From Gordionus sp. m RMFG-2023 (taxonomy: Eukaryota; Nematomorpha; Gordioida; Chordodea; Parachordodidae): a stretch of 64,000 bases of DNA. The stretch covers positions 14,014,846 to 14,078,845 of the forward strand of contig NC_088779.1 in assembly GCF_954871325.1 (NCBI RefSeq), read 5' to 3'. The position numbers and the translations under genes were made by a program. Positions 10,986 through 22,038 of the stretch are shown here, piece after piece (the first letter of the stretch is position 1; each line of letters starts with the position of its first letter). The notes below the pieces were generated by a model. It searched no databases. It was not told where the DNA came from and was given only the letters and a program-made list of their open reading frames with translations.

Positions 10986-12966
10986 AATCAACTTACATAA
11001 AAGGGGGTGAACATAATAAGATTTATTTTAATTTAAAAATTTTATCTAAAATTCTAAATCATTTTTTGTAAATTTTTTAATATTAATATTTTAGAATTTC
11101 TTAAATGTAAACTATTTTGTAATTTTTTATCCATTTATTTCGATAAAAATATGATAATACTATAAATTTTTATAATATCTTCGATAAAATAATAAATACA
11201 TAAAAAATATAATTATAATTTATCGAAATACTTCATTATTCTACGAATTTGAAAATGGTACCTTTTTAGAAATTAAAAGAGTTAATATTATAATTATTAA
11301 TACAAATCAATTATAAGGATTACCTAATTAATCAGTTGCCCGCGATAACCCAACTTCAAATAGTTTTGATGTTATTGTAAAAGTTAGTAAAATCATAAGG
11401 AATAAATCCGTGTAAGAACTGAATAATATTCCCAATAATTTCATCTCTTGAATTAGGGCGGGGATTGATTGATATTTATTTTTCAAGACTCCAAAAAAAT
11501 TTTCGATGGGATTTAGCTAAGGTGAATATGGTGGTAGGTATTCAATTCTATCTTTATAAGCTTCGATAAGATGGCTTCTATGGATAGATGCATTATCGAT
11601 TATAATAATTGCATCTGGTGGTAAGCCACTGATAAGCTCTGTCATAAAATCACGGAATAATAACCCATTATAAGCTCCTTCGACTATTTTATAATGGATT
11701 ACCCCTCCAATCCCAATTGTACAAAGTATGCTTACATTTTTACCTTTAGAGGATGGGATTTTTATTATTAGACGGGCATTGTATGGTGCCCAGGCGTAGA
11801 TTGGTACAACATGCTAGTTTATTCCAGTTTAATCTAGGAAATATAATTTTTCTCTTGGGGTATTTAAGATCTTTACACAATAGATTTGACGAATGTTAAT
11901 TGCCGCAGAAGATTTCTTCTATCAGGCTCCTTGCCAGCTCTTTTTTTCGACCAACCTAAATTTTTGATATATTTACTAATTGTTATTTTTGGACTACCAG
12001 GGGGTAAATTTTCTATTATCTCCTGGATAATAAGAGTATTATTTTCCATTCATAAGCTTATGATGTATCTTTCAATTAAGGAAGTATCTTTTTTCTTAGT
12101 TACTTTTTTTGAATACTATATTCTTTTAAGGATCTCCATTTATATCTGGGAATTTTGCTGTCTAAATTTATGGACCGATGCAGTAGACATTTCGACGTAT
12201 TTTGCGATGTCTTTAAATGTCATCTGTTGTTTTTCAGGCATTGATAACATTTTAGTAACTATATCTATTTTTTCTTTATTCCAATATTTGTATATTCTCT
12301 TTGGTCTTAGAATTCTCCACGAAGTTTGGGAGTTTTCATTTAATTGGAAAAATTAGTTTTAGTATTGGACAGTGGGGTTACGGGAGGGGTTTTCGGGTTT
12401 GGACCCCTCCCAGAGCAAAAATTTTTTTTTAGATTATACGTTCAAAAGACTCAAAAGTGACTTTATATCAAATAAATACCATGACTATTTATATTTTTCT
12501 GGTTTTGATGTTTGTGGAAGGATATTATATTACTATTGAAATTATTCTGGATAATATTATTATAAAGTCATTGAGAATGATCTATTAAAATATAATAACA
12601 TATTATTGTTGCATTTAAAAGATATATTTATTAAATATGATTTTTAAGATAAACACGGCCGAAGACTTGGCAAAAGGGCCGAAGGCCCGTTAAAGGGTGT
12701 CTGGGGGGGTGGGGGGGGGGAGCCCCCAGGCTTTTATATGTATGGACCCCCTCTAATGACAATTCCTAGCTACGCCACTGATATTGGATAATAAAGATTA
12801 TATATTAAACATTTGTTTTTATTATTTAAGAAAAATTTAAAAAATTAATAAATATTTTAATTAAATTTCCAACACATTTCTTTTTAACAATTAATTTTAT
12901 TTAATTTCAATATGTATTGAATTAAAATAAAATCTTATTATTGTTGTGATGATTTAATAAAACATA
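10986..12966 (-). mobile_element. Tc1/mariner-like (DDE_3) transposon, copy A
   Basis: The minus-strand transposase is readable from about 12350 to 11390. It has an N-terminal helix-turn-helix (WNKEKIDIVTKMLS, FKDIAKYVEMSTASVHKF), then ARLIIKIPSSKGKN, a second catalytic Asp in IIDNASIHRSHLI, and LPPYSP.LNPIENFFGVLK with the catalytic Glu. Exactly 30 residues separate that Asp and Glu. Several frame breaks and a stop (at the dot) make it dead. The ends (GGGGGTGAACATAATAAG near 11005-11030 and an inverse near 12915-12950) are imperfect inverted repeats. A separate hAT element at 12370-12780 sits just upstream of the gene start. Copies B and C lie within 4 kb. Confidence 0.8.
12370..12780. mobile_element. 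Short hAT-type element inserted in Tc1-like copy A
   Basis: Ends CAGTGGGGTTACGGG and CTAGCTACGCCACTG are flanked by GTATTGGA (12362-12369) and ATATTGGA (12781-12788), 7 of 8 matching. At 12655-12735 it holds a GC-rich cassette (ACGGCCGAAG, GGGCCGAAGGCCC, a G run, AGCCCCCAGG) much like one in the hAT at 22039-23780. No transposase remains. The CAGTGGCGTAG-type terminus recurs at 54677 and 47834. Confidence 0.85.
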
Positions 12967-13141
12967 CTGACGATTAAATTCAAACCCATTCATATAAAAT
13001 GATAATATTTGCAAAAATAATTAAAATATAGACAAAGCATTATTGAAACATTATTTCTTTTGTTGTACATTTGTAAAGATTATAATTATATATACATGTG
13101 TTTTAATTAAATTGTCAATATGTTTCTTTAATCATTACAAC

Positions 13142-13735
13142 ACTGTAATCAACTTACAATAAAAGGGGGTAAACATATTAAGATTTTATTTTAATTTATA
13201 CATATTTGAAATTAAATATGGACAACAATTAATTAACAAGTTTGATCGTTTTTAAATAATAAAAAGAAATTATGTTGTAAATATATAATTTGTGATGAAA
13301 AATGAAATTTTTTTTCGATCTTCTTTGAGAACTCAATTAAGATTTTTGATTAAATTTTATCTAAAATTCTAAATCATTTTTTTGTGAAAAGTCTTTTTAA
13401 TATAAATATTTTAGAATTTCTTAAATGTAATCTATTTTATAATTTTGTATCCATTTATTTCGATAAAAATTTGATAATACTATAAATTTTTTAATAACTT
13501 CGAAGTGTAAGAGCTGAATAAAATTCCCAATATTTTCATTCTTGAATTAGGGCTGGGAATGATAACTCGATATTTATTTTTCAAGACTCCCAAAAAGTTT
13601 TTGATGGGATTTAGCTGAGGTGAATATGGGGGTAGGTATTCAATGCTATCTTTATAATCGATAAGATGGCTTCTATGGATAGATGCATTCATGGCTATTT
13701 TAATTTTTTCAAAGTTTTTCATCACTGAACAATTG
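13142..13735 (-). mobile_element. Tc1/mariner-like transposon, truncated copy B
   Basis: Left end and 3' region match copy A (CAACTTACAATAAAAGGGGG, then the same AT-rich trailer), with an extra block at about 13205-13350. The minus-strand coding remnant at 13480-13725 carries NASIHRSHLI, YLPPYSPQLNPIKNFLGVLK and NKYR. Both catalytic positions visible here are altered: the Asp before NAS reads Met and the Glu reads Lys. The copy stops abruptly at the start of the 119-bp satellite, so its 5' two thirds are gone. Confidence 0.8.
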
Positions 13736-14375
13736 ATTTAACATGTTTACAGTATATTTTTATCTATCTATTCAACTAAATTGAAAAGGTTCAAAAATGA
13801 CAATTGTCACTTTCCTATGGTACATCTTCAATGAAATTTTAATTTAACATGTTTACAAAATATATTTTTACCCATTTGCCTTAAGAAAATTCAAAAAAGT
13901 TTAAAAATGACGATTATGACAATTGTCACTTTCCTATAGTACATCTTCAATGAAATTTTAATTTAACATGTTTACAAAATATATTTTTACCAATTTGCCT
14001 TAAAAAAATTCTAAAGAGTTCAAAAATGACGATTATGACAATTGTCACTTTTCTACGGTACATCTTCAATGAAATTGTAATTTAACATATTTACAAAATA
14101 TATTTTTACCCATTTGCCTTAAAAAAATTCAAAAAAGTTCAAAAATGACGATTATGACAATTGTCACTTTCCTATGGTACATCTTCAATGAAATTTTAAT
14201 TTAACATGTTTGCAAAATATATTTTTACCCATTTGCCTAAAAAAAATTTAAAAAAGTTCAAAAATACGATTATGACAATTGTCACTTTCCTATGGTACAT
14301 CTTCACTGAAATTTTAATTTAATATGTTTGCAAAATCTATTTTTACACATTGGCCTAAAATAAAAACTTTAAGTC
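13734..14375. repeat. Satellite-like tandem array, 119-bp period, about five and a half units
   Basis: Units start near 13734, 13841, 13960, 14079, 14198 and 14316; the internal spacing is 119, 119, 119 and 118. Each begins AATTTAACATGTTTACAAAA, includes a TTTTTACCCATTTGCC stretch, and all but the last include the 12-bp perfect palindrome TGACAATTGTCA. Divergence is a few percent by eye. The array is bounded by the truncated Tc1-like copy B and a MITE arm. Confidence 0.92.
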
Positions 14376-14511
14376 TGAGTCGAAAAAAACAACCAAGCTT
14401 CAAATCTGAGTCGAAAAAACAACCAAACTTCAAGCCTGAGTCGGAAAAAACGACCCAAAATTTGGGTCAGCTCTGTTCGAGCCGACTCGGCTAAGTCGAT
14501 TAACAACACTA
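14376..14511. repeat. 29-bp tandem repeat and right arm of a TAGTGTTGTT MITE
   Basis: Three units with CAACCAAGCTTCAA and CTGAGTCGAAAA words (to about 14450) run into CGACCCAAAATTTGGGTC, GAGCCGACTCGG and the terminal TTAACAACACTA. The left terminus is not found. The internal GACCCAAAATTTGGGTC is itself a palindrome, as in the arms of the other copies. Confidence 0.6.
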
Positions 14512-14684
14512 GTTTTATTTGGTGATATAATAAAAACAAAAACTATTAAGTGGTATAATAATAAGTTTGATGTGTTTAAAAAAACAGAAATACCACATTT
14601 ATGTATTAGGAAAAAAATTTAACAATTAATAAAAAATTTTTATAAAACTTTTTAATTACAAAAAAATAATTTTTTAAATTTAAA

Positions 14685-15466
14685 ATGTTTAATATTAATA
14701 ATATTTTATCCAATAATAGTTTTAGAAATTCTTCTTTATATAATAATAATTCCTTTTTATCTAGTCACTCCTTTTCCACATCATTTTCGCAATCTGCTAT
14801 AAGTGCCAATTCTACTATAATAAACCCTATAAACTCACCGGCAATTCAAAACCCAAAAAGAAAATATAATTGCTGGAATAAAGAGAAAATTGACATAGTA
14901 ACCAAATTGTTGTCCCAGCCGAAAATGGAAATAATGAAAATAAAGGACATTGCCAGACATATTGATATGTCAATAGCCTCGGTTAACAAATTAAGGCAAG
15001 AAACTTTTCCAGAGTTTATAGGGGGGCCATTGAAGCAATATCAAATTCAAATGCAACGAAATCGAAAGAAAGGTTATAAATATTTTAATGGATAACAACA
15101 CCTCGACTATCAAAGATATCATAGAAAATTTGCCTTCAGGTTTCATAAAAAATGAGAGGACCATCCGAAAATATATTTAAAAAATAGGATGGTCTAAAAA
15201 AGCTGGAATAGAGCCCGATCGACGAAATACACCAGGAGCAATTCGCATTCGCCAAGCTTATCCTTAAAATGCTAAACATTCCTATGGAAAAAATGTTCTT
15301 CCTGGATGAAACAGGCATAAACCCACATGTTGTACCTGTGTATGCTTGGGCCCCCTACAACGTCACACCAACTGTGATAGTTTCACCTTCCAAAGGCAAG
15401 AACCATTTTATGTACAATATGAATTGGTGGCCTTATAACCTATCGAATTATAGAAGGGCCCTTTAA
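14685..15466 (+). pseudogene. Transposase of Tc1/mariner-like copy C, N-terminal and first catalytic part
   Basis: The frame from 14685 to 15095 begins with an Asn/Ser-rich head (MFNINNILSNNSF), then WNKEKIDIVTKLLSQ, KIKDIARHIDMSIASVNKL and FPEFIGGPLKQY, a helix-turn-helix DNA-binding region like that of copy A. After a frame change, LPSGFIKNERTIRKYI is readable at about 15125-15180. A third frame from 15269 carries EKMFFLDETGINPHVV with the first catalytic Asp, and AWAPYN, IVSPSKGKNHF. A live version would cut and rejoin DNA at TA sites. Confidence 0.82.
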
Positions 15467-15489
15467 TGGGTTGCTTTTCCTTGATTGAG

Positions 15490-15785
15490 AGAATTAGTAA
15501 CAATTCTTCCAAATGATGCAATTATCATTATGGATAATGCCGCAATACACAAGTGTCATCTTATTGATAGCTATAAAAATCGAATTGAATATCTTCCGCC
15601 ATATTCTCCTCAATTAAATTCTATTGAAACTTTTTCGGGGTCATGAAAAACAAATATAGGTCTATACCAAGGCCAAACAATAGAGATCAAATCATAAATT
15701 ATGTTACTTCGATATTAAATCAGTACATTCCGTTTACAAACTTTTATAATCATATGCATGATTTTTTGAAGGTAATATAAATTAT
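15490..15785 (+). pseudogene. Transposase of copy C, second and third catalytic residues
   Basis: Reads LPNDAIIIMDNAAIHKCHLI then RIEYLPPYSPQLNSIETF before a frame change; the continuation NKYRSIPRPNNR.. is in another frame. The Asp of DNAAIH and the Glu of SIE are 30 residues apart, the same as in copy A. The usual LNPIE reads LNSIE here. The gene ends near 15780, leaving about 590 bp of trailer to the right inverted repeat. Confidence 0.8.
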
Positions 15786-16457
15786 ATAATATTTTAAATA
15801 TATTTTTATCTTTTCTCTATTTATATAAAAATAAAGATGCCACTTTCGGAACACTCAAAACTAAACGAGAATGCAATTTTAAAATATAATATTTTCTTAC
15901 AAAAAATCATTATGTAAATTATTATTATTGTGTTTGTATTTGTAATTATAGATTATTATAATATATACAAAGTAAAATATTCTTTGGTTGATAATTTTTA
16001 TATTTCGTTCTTCTGAGCGCCTTTCTATATAAAAAAAACGAATGGCATTTACATTTATCTGCAACATAAGTTAATTACTTTAAAGGTGAGTGGTGGCTGA
16101 TTTTAAGTTTAAATTCTTTAGTATAAGTCTTTATGATCAATATTGAGATTTAAGGTTTATAGAATTTGAAATAAAGATCATTAAATACATAGTATTATTT
16201 TTTGTTGATGATTTATACAATACGGTATTACCACTTATACTTCTAAATCTTCCAAAAAATTAATTTTCCAATTACATACGATATTCTAGAAACATTTCAT
16301 AGGTAAATTCTTATGTTACTTTTTTTTTAAAAATTATTGTAAAAATTTGAAAAAATATTCACTTAAACTATTTTTTTCCTAATACATAAATGTGGTATTT
16401 CTGTTTTTTTAAACACACTTATTACTATACCACTTAATAGTTTTTGTTTTTATTATA

Positions 16458-16780
16458 CAGGGTAAGATATTATAATAAAAACAAAAAGTTAAAAGAATGA
16501 AACAGTATGTGTCTTTATTTTTACATAATACTTAAAAAATAAATGACGATTCATTAATATATAACAAAACAAACACTACAAAAATACATATGGTAAAATT
16601 TTAATGTAATTTTTTTGCATTTACAATTTTTATATTACTTAAATTTTTTTATATAAAATACAGTTTAATATTTTTTTCAAATGTTTAATATATGATAAAT
16701 TTTATATAGTAATACAAATAATACAAATTCATTTACATCAAATCCTGATCCTGTTTATTCTAATCATGAATATGTGCCGG
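16458..16780 (+). repeat. Degenerate stretch resembling the left end of the copy C family
   Basis: Directly after copy C, 16471 onward reads TATAATAAAAACAAAAAG, the start of the same inverted repeat, and an ATGTTTAATATATGA at about 16680 parallels the copy C start ATGTTTAATATTAAT. A short frame near 16710-16792 is Asn/Ser-rich like the copy C head. It breaks off at the LTR candidate. I read it as a truncated relative, with moderate doubt because of the AT bias. Confidence 0.4.
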
Positions 16781-17035
16781 TGAATAATAAATAAGTTTTA
16801 TTAACTTTATTAAACAAAAAATATATTTTATTAACTAACTTCTTTTTCTTTTCTTAAGGTATTTATATCTTTTCTAAAATATAAATTAGAATATAAACAA
16901 ATATAACAAAGTAAAATAATATATAAAAAAGTAAGGTTACGCCGTTTATAAAATTAGATTATAACAAAATAATAAAAGTTCAAATGCAAAAAAACAAAAA
17001 ATAAAATAAAGGAATAACACAACATTCCCCCTCTT
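16781..17035 (-). mobile_element. Fossil LTR candidate (Ty1/copia-like) with adjoining purine tract
   Basis: Read on the minus strand, a purine tract AAGAGGGGGAA is followed at once by TGTTGTGTTATTCC. A 244-bp segment then runs to CA at 16781-16782, with a TATA-like GATATAAATACC and AATAAA words inside. That is the layout of a short copia-type LTR. No second LTR, primer-binding site or retroelement gene was recognised, so only a remnant is present and age cannot be judged from a pair of LTRs. Confidence 0.35.
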
Positions 17036-17062
17036 CTGATAATTTCATCGGAGAAGTCATAG

Positions 17063-17360
17063 AGAGTTTGTTGTTCAAGTGGTTTATAATTTTGGTAATC
17101 AAGTTGTATCACAAATCATCATAACGTTGGCTTGTCCAATCGTTGGTTTGTATAATTCGATTTTGCACGGTGGTTTGTTTAAATCGCAAGCTTGATATCC
17201 ATATCGTAAATTGTCTCCATTGATCAGAGTTTGTTGTTCAAGTGGTTTATAATTTTGGTAATCAAGTTGTATCACAAATCATCATAACGTTGGCTTGTCC
17301 AATCGTTGGTTTGTATAATTCGATTTTGCACGGTGGTTTGTTTAAATCGCAAGCTTGATA
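17063..17360. repeat. Direct duplication, 135 bp repeated with a 163-bp period
   Basis: The block from AGAGTTTGTTGTTCAAG to AATCGCAAGCTTGATA occurs at 17063-17197 and again, apparently identical, at 17226-17360, separated by 28 bases. The perfect match implies a recent event or correction between copies. It adjoins the LTR candidate and may belong to that element's internal region. Confidence 0.9.
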
Positions 17361-17807
17361 GCTTGTTTGATAGTACTCAATTGTTAATTATCATTTTTCC
17401 AAAATTGTTATTATCACAAATAAGTTGCGAATAAGAAATAATAGTTCATCATAAGAATAAATGAAGAATGATAAATCAATAAGATTGTTATATTTTTAGC
17501 GTTTTAATATAAGCGTTTTAATATTTAATTTAGTTTATGCAATTTAATATTTATTTTATATTTTAAGTTACATAATCTTTTAAATAAGCAGGTTTATTAT
17601 TGCCAAGAGAGGCGTGGCTGTTTGTTAGATTCAAATTTAGAAAATTTATTACTTTTAAAAGCCAATAAAAGATTATAAATATTTTGATATATCATTTTGT
17701 ATAAATAAAATATCTTGATAGAAAAATATTATTTTGTTTCGTGTAATTTAAAAAAAAATCAAAGGAAAGGGTATGGACTATGGAGTGCACTCCATTATTT
17801 GGAACGG

Positions 17808-17955
17808 GAGCTAGCTCCTTTTAAAGACTCAGTAGCAGGAGCTAGCTCTATTTGAGATGGTAGAAACGGGAGCAGGAGCTAGCTCCTTTTAAAGACTCAG
17901 TAGCAGGAGCTAGCTCTATTTGAGATGGTAGAAACGGGAGCAGGAGCTAGCTACT
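17808..17955. repeat. 68-bp tandem repeat built round the palindrome GGAGCTAGCTCC
   Basis: Starts are at 17808, 17876 and 17944 (2.2 copies). Each unit holds two AGGAGCTAGCTC(C/T) words and GACTCAGTAGC. Just upstream, TGGAGTGCACTCCA is another perfect palindrome. The GAGCTAGCTCC words resemble subterminal repeats of hAT elements, so this may be an isolated hAT end. From 17361 to 17780 I see only AT-rich DNA. Confidence 0.85.
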
Positions 17956-18105
17956 TTTAAAAAGAGACATTAACTACTACAAAATTGCATATTCTTTTAT
18001 GACTAATTCTATAATCATATTTCAATTTCCAAGCAAATTTTGTTTGAGGATTAATACATTTATGAATTTAAACAATTATATAAATGATTGTGACTCTGAT
18101 ATTGT

Positions 18106-18325
18106 TAATGTTGTTAAATGGCTCGTTTTGAGCCGATTTTTAAAAACAGGTAATTCAATATTTTATCCAGAAAAATATTTCATGAGCCTGAATTTTGTTC
18201 ATAGAAGGAACAAAGGTCTAGACATATATTTCAAATTCTCGAGGCGTAGACAATATTTTTCTGGCTAAACTATTGAGTTAGCTGTTTTTAAAAATCGGCT
18301 CAAAACGAGCCGTTTAACAACACTA
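18106..18325. mobile_element. Foldback MITE, TAGTGTTGTTAAA family
   Basis: 220 bp from TAATGTTGTTAAATGGC to GCCGTTTAACAACACTA, with the same long arms (CTCGTTTTGAGCCG, TTTTTAAAAACAGG) and central AAGGTCTAGACATATA. No clear target duplication. An open frame across it is fortuitous. Confidence 0.85.
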
Positions 18326-18970
18326 ATTTTAAGGCCAAGAGATTTACTATAAATGATATGCTCTGAATCATTTATTGCAAAGTATCTTCACTTACAAAAC
18401 CGCGTTCATTCGCTCATCTTGTTTAGCCAATTTTTTGAAATCTTCTTAGTTTTTTGCTAATTAAACAGTTATAATGAAAGATCCATCCTTTTGTATGATT
18501 CGTGCAAAATCATGGAAGCCTTTTGAGAAAGCCAAAACACTTGGCTTTAAGGTCACGTGAGATGCAAATATGTATCATATCATTATATATAGCTAGTATC
18601 CGTCATTTATAATTTCATTTGGTCTTTTACAAATAAATTTACTCAGATATTTGCTTTCATATAATAATTCTCCAGTAATATTATTTAATTCCAATCCATT
18701 TTTTAAAAACCAGACACTCACAGACGAATTAGTCACTTTTATTATTTCAAAAAACATTGCTATTGTTTTTCCATTCAGGAAATATTTATGCAAATGCTAG
18801 CTTGGTCATAAACGATTATATCTGTGCTCAATTCAATCATTATTAATACTTATCCGATTATAACGATTTAATTATTTATATTTATTTTAAATTGGCATAA
18901 TTTAAAATATTTTAGAAATATGAAACTAATACAAATTATAAATATTTAATATCATGCTAATTATATTGTA
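18326..18970 (-). other. Unidentified coding-like patch in AT-rich DNA
   Basis: On the minus strand from about 18790 to 18593, 66 codons stay open: KYFLNGKTIAMFFEIIKV, SSVSVWFLKNGLELN, SKFICKRPNEII. The track to the left ends at a stop; to the right a frame beginning MIELSTDIIVYDQA near 18835 runs to a stop after about 22 codons. There is no ATG at the start of the longer frame. I do not recognise the family; it could be a decayed gene or chance. Confidence 0.25.
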
Positions 18971-18984
18971 TTAGAATTGGGCAG

Positions 18985-19215
18985 TAGCTAAAAATGGAAT
19001 GTAGTCAAAAAAACTACGGAAAAACAAAGCTCCGGGTCTTAATAATATCACAGCAGAATACCTAAAAATTTCACCTGTATGTAACAGTAATTTTCTTCCA
19101 ATTATTAGCCCTCTTCAATAAAATATGAAAAAACGGAAAAACTCCAGTAGAATGGAATAAATCTTTCTTATGTAATTTCCCTAACATCCAGCATTTCAAG
19201 GATGTTTGATTTTTA
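18985..19215 (+). pseudogene. LINE reverse transcriptase fragment (fingers region)
   Basis: KNKAPGLNNITAEYLK is readable at about 19022-19070, followed in another frame by ALFNKI.KNGKTPVEWNKS. This is the conserved KAPG..DNI..E.LK and GK.P..W..S block near the start of LINE and related reverse transcriptases. The remainder of the enzyme, including the catalytic Asp pair, is absent. It may or may not belong to the same LINE family as the fragments at 3.5 and 51.6 kb, which cover only the C-terminus. Confidence 0.7.
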
Positions 19216-19777
19216 TTTAGGTTTGATTATTCCACACCTGAATTTGGATCGATCTCCTATTCTGGCAGATAATGCTAATAAAAAATTCTTTTGGCCATCT
19301 AAGAAAGGATCGGTCAAGTAAATAATATAAATGATGATCAATTTAAAAAATCCAACGATAAAATCCGAAACGAATCGAGAAGCCAATATTAAATTTAATA
19401 TCAGAATGAGCCGATAAAAATTGTTTAAAACTAACCGAAGTGAAACTTAGCAGTTATACCTATCGGTTAGACACCCTGTAAGTGCTATTGATCAGAGATT
19501 ATACAAATGAGAGTTGTGGAGAGTCGTTAATCAAATGCAAAACAGTGTAGGCAATTCTCGTTATGTTTCATGTTTTCATCATTTGTTAGTTGTTTCTAAT
19601 ATAATTTCTTACCATAATCAAGTTTCAATAAGCAAAATTAAATTTAAAATAACGCTCAAAAAGCTCGTATGAAACTCTCTAAGGTACCCTTAGACACTCA
19701 ATAGCTTTAAAATAATTTTCTGATAGTTTAAACATATTTTGAGGGTTTAATCAAGATAGTTATTGGATAGTTAAAAC
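19216..19777. other. No feature seen
   Basis: AT-rich sequence with no open frame, repeat end or RNA-like element that I can support. Confidence 0.5.
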
Positions 19778-20469
19778 CAGGGTTTGGTATTTGACCGATC
19801 AAATATGGAATGGCGGGAAAAATATGATCAAATTCAAATAAACGTTTTTTTTAGACAATATTAACTTTATTGTATATATACTATATAGTATATATATATA
19901 ATAGTAAAATGAATCGATAATATTAATTTTATAATATTTTTTATGTTTCACTCTCCATGGCAATCTTGTTCTGATTCATATTCAATATTATCATTTTCTT
20001 AATATTTTTTAATCAATTTTCAAGTTGGCGACTGTTTTAGCAAGAATAATCCAAATCAACCAATTTCTTTCTGAAGAAAGTAGAACTAGGAATTATTAAT
20101 AAAATGCTACTTCTATTAATAGACACGGCGAGAAAGGCTTTCACTAACTTGAGGCTGGAATCGGATGTTTCTTATGGAAACTGCTTTTCACATAATTTGC
20201 TATTATGTCGCTTTTACATCTGAAATTTATGATATCATTTGAAATATTTTCATCACCACCACCTTGTGTATTATACCACATACTTCATTAAATTCAATAG
20301 TAGTAAGATGCTCCCCTTGATATTGGTACCAATTAAATAAGCAGAATTGTGATAACATGCATTTATATCGTTTTTATTCTTTCAATTATATTTTTAATTT
20401 TTTTACTTCCGATTTTTTAGTATTTAACCAGGAATAATCCTCGGTCGATTAACTGACTTGTCAAACCTG
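19778..20469 (-). mobile_element. Short hAT-type relic, CAGGGTTTGG ends
   Basis: Left end CAGGGTTTGGTATTTGACC and right end TGACTTGTCAAACCTG are imperfect inverted repeats, both with a nearby GACCGA-like word. The flanks GTTAAAAC (19770-19777) and GTTAAATT (20470-20477) match at 6 of 8. The terminus resembles that of the element at 22039. Minus-strand fragments are coding-like but too decayed to assign. Confidence 0.55.
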
Positions 20470-20477
20470 GTTAAATT

Positions 20478-21586
20478 TAATTATTTTTGATAAATTGCAC
20501 CATTTAAAAAAGTTACTTTTGAGGGTATAAATCATATATTATTTTATAAAAAATTTTATGTGATCTGAAGTTAAAAAAATTATCCGCATATGCATAATGC
20601 AGTTATACATATATATCGTTAGAAAATTAAACATTAGAGTTGAGTACCAAGTCTCACAAACCTCTGGCTTATAAGACCCGGTCTCTTCTACTGGTAAATA
20701 GCACAAATAACTAAAAATTCACCGATAACATTTTTTTCCCAATATCAAATATTTTTTAAATTAAATATAATTCAAGTTTATTTAAAAAAAATATATTTTC
20801 AGTCCCCATTTACACAAGATTGTTTTTTTTATATTTATTTTAGGCCTTAAAAATTCCTTTCAATTTTAATGAAATTCATAGTCATAATTAATTTTCTTGT
20901 ATTAAAAAATATTACAACTTTTTTTTAAAGTAAAAAGAAAAATATAAATAATTAATAGGGCTTCACTATTATTAAAATCTTTTTAGGCCACTTTATAACA
21001 TCAGGGTCCAACTCTTACCGTTACAATAGTTAATTTATTTTCTATTCATCTATTTATAATCACATTAGATGTGGGGTTATCAACACAAGCATTACATTTT
21101 ATTATAAACAATTCTAGACCCTGACTTATATTTCTCAAATATTTAACTAATCCTAACCCATATCTCTCTAACCTTAATCCTACTCCTTACTTCAGATATT
21201 TGTTTAATTTGAAATGTTATTCATCCAATTGAAAAATTTCAGTTAAACATCCCTTAAATTGGGCGATTATCATTTTTTCAAAATGATTTCTTAGGCCCGT
21301 TTCCAGGAATATTTTTTATTTCTTGAAATAGGACAATAATTTGTCTAATTAATTTTTTTTAGATTTATAAGAATCTTTTAAATAGTATAGAAAAGCTCTT
21401 TGGAAAGAATACTACCGTTAAAGCAAATGTAGCTTTGAGGATATCTATGGTCACCATCTGTCCTAGGAAGAAGTCCTCTCGAGGATCACCAGGAAGGATT
21501 AATGGAATGAAAACATGATCTTCTGAAATTTTGGCAATTTTGAACTTTTCTTTTTGTTAAGTTAGGTGTTTGGCTACACAGAAGTT
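20478..21586. other. AT-rich interval, nothing recognised
   Basis: No gene-like frame or bounded element. The text 20640-21560 is less AT-rich than average in places but shows no protein homology that I can read in any frame. Confidence 0.45.
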
Positions 21587-21771
21587 GAGCGCGTAACTAA
21601 GAGGGAAAATTGCCTGTTCTCGTAAAAATCCTTAAAATAAGGACTATAATAAAAAAAAATTAAAAAAGGGATTTTAATTTAAAAAAAAGTGAAAACCTAA
21701 AATTATTAATAAAATTTATGAAGAAAAAATTTATCTAATTGTGCTCCCTCCCCTTAGCAATGCGTCTATAG
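21587..21771. mobile_element. Small hAT-like element, GAGCGCGTAACTAAGAGGG end
   Basis: Left end GAGCGCGTAACTAAGAGGG resembles the inverse of the right end at 29015 (CAGGCGCGTAACCAATGGGG). The right side reads CCCTCCCCTTAGCAATGCGTC, roughly its inverse. Flanks CAGAAGTT and CAGAAATC match at 6 of 8. Both ends are degenerate, so the call is tentative. Confidence 0.4.
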
Positions 21772-22038
21772 CAGAAATCGTCCCAAATAGAAATTGGCCC
21801 CTTTTCCATGAAATCAGGGTCAGGCCACTTTCCATAGGATCTAAAAATCTAGGTAGTTAATGTATGCCAGATATTTTAGCCGATTTTAATCGATGGATCA
21901 GAAAATTACAATTTTTATGCCTGATGATTCTGCCCTTACATGATCTGCAGTTTAAACTATGTCAGTGAAGATTCTGGAAAATATTATTTAAGGCAGATTC
22001 CAATAGCGTGGGTAAGCTCATTTTTAATGGGTTGGAGC

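Larger units (their letters stand above)
14526..16457 (+). mobile_element. Tc1/mariner-like transposon, copy C, with full terminal inverted repeats
   Basis: About 86-bp near-perfect inverted repeats occupy 14526-14612 and 16372-16457. They start TATAATAAAAACAAAAAC and run inward through AAACAGAAATACCACATT; the outermost TA on each side fits the TA target duplication of this superfamily. The plus-strand transposase between them is broken into at least three frames. The TIRs are better preserved than the gene. Copies A and B in the neighbourhood encode the same protein but have different ends, so the family has at least two terminal types. Confidence 0.88.

Noticed and set aside
11886-12356. 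156-codon plus frame
   Set aside because: Exactly antisense to the transposase of Tc1-like copy A, whose minus-strand motifs are clear.
16781-17400. Complete LTR retrotransposon
   Set aside because: Only one LTR-like segment and a purine tract are visible; no gag or pol words and no second LTR were seen.
17999-18268. 89-codon plus frame
   Set aside because: Crosses the left terminus of a MITE; no family resemblance and no homologous frame in other MITE copies.
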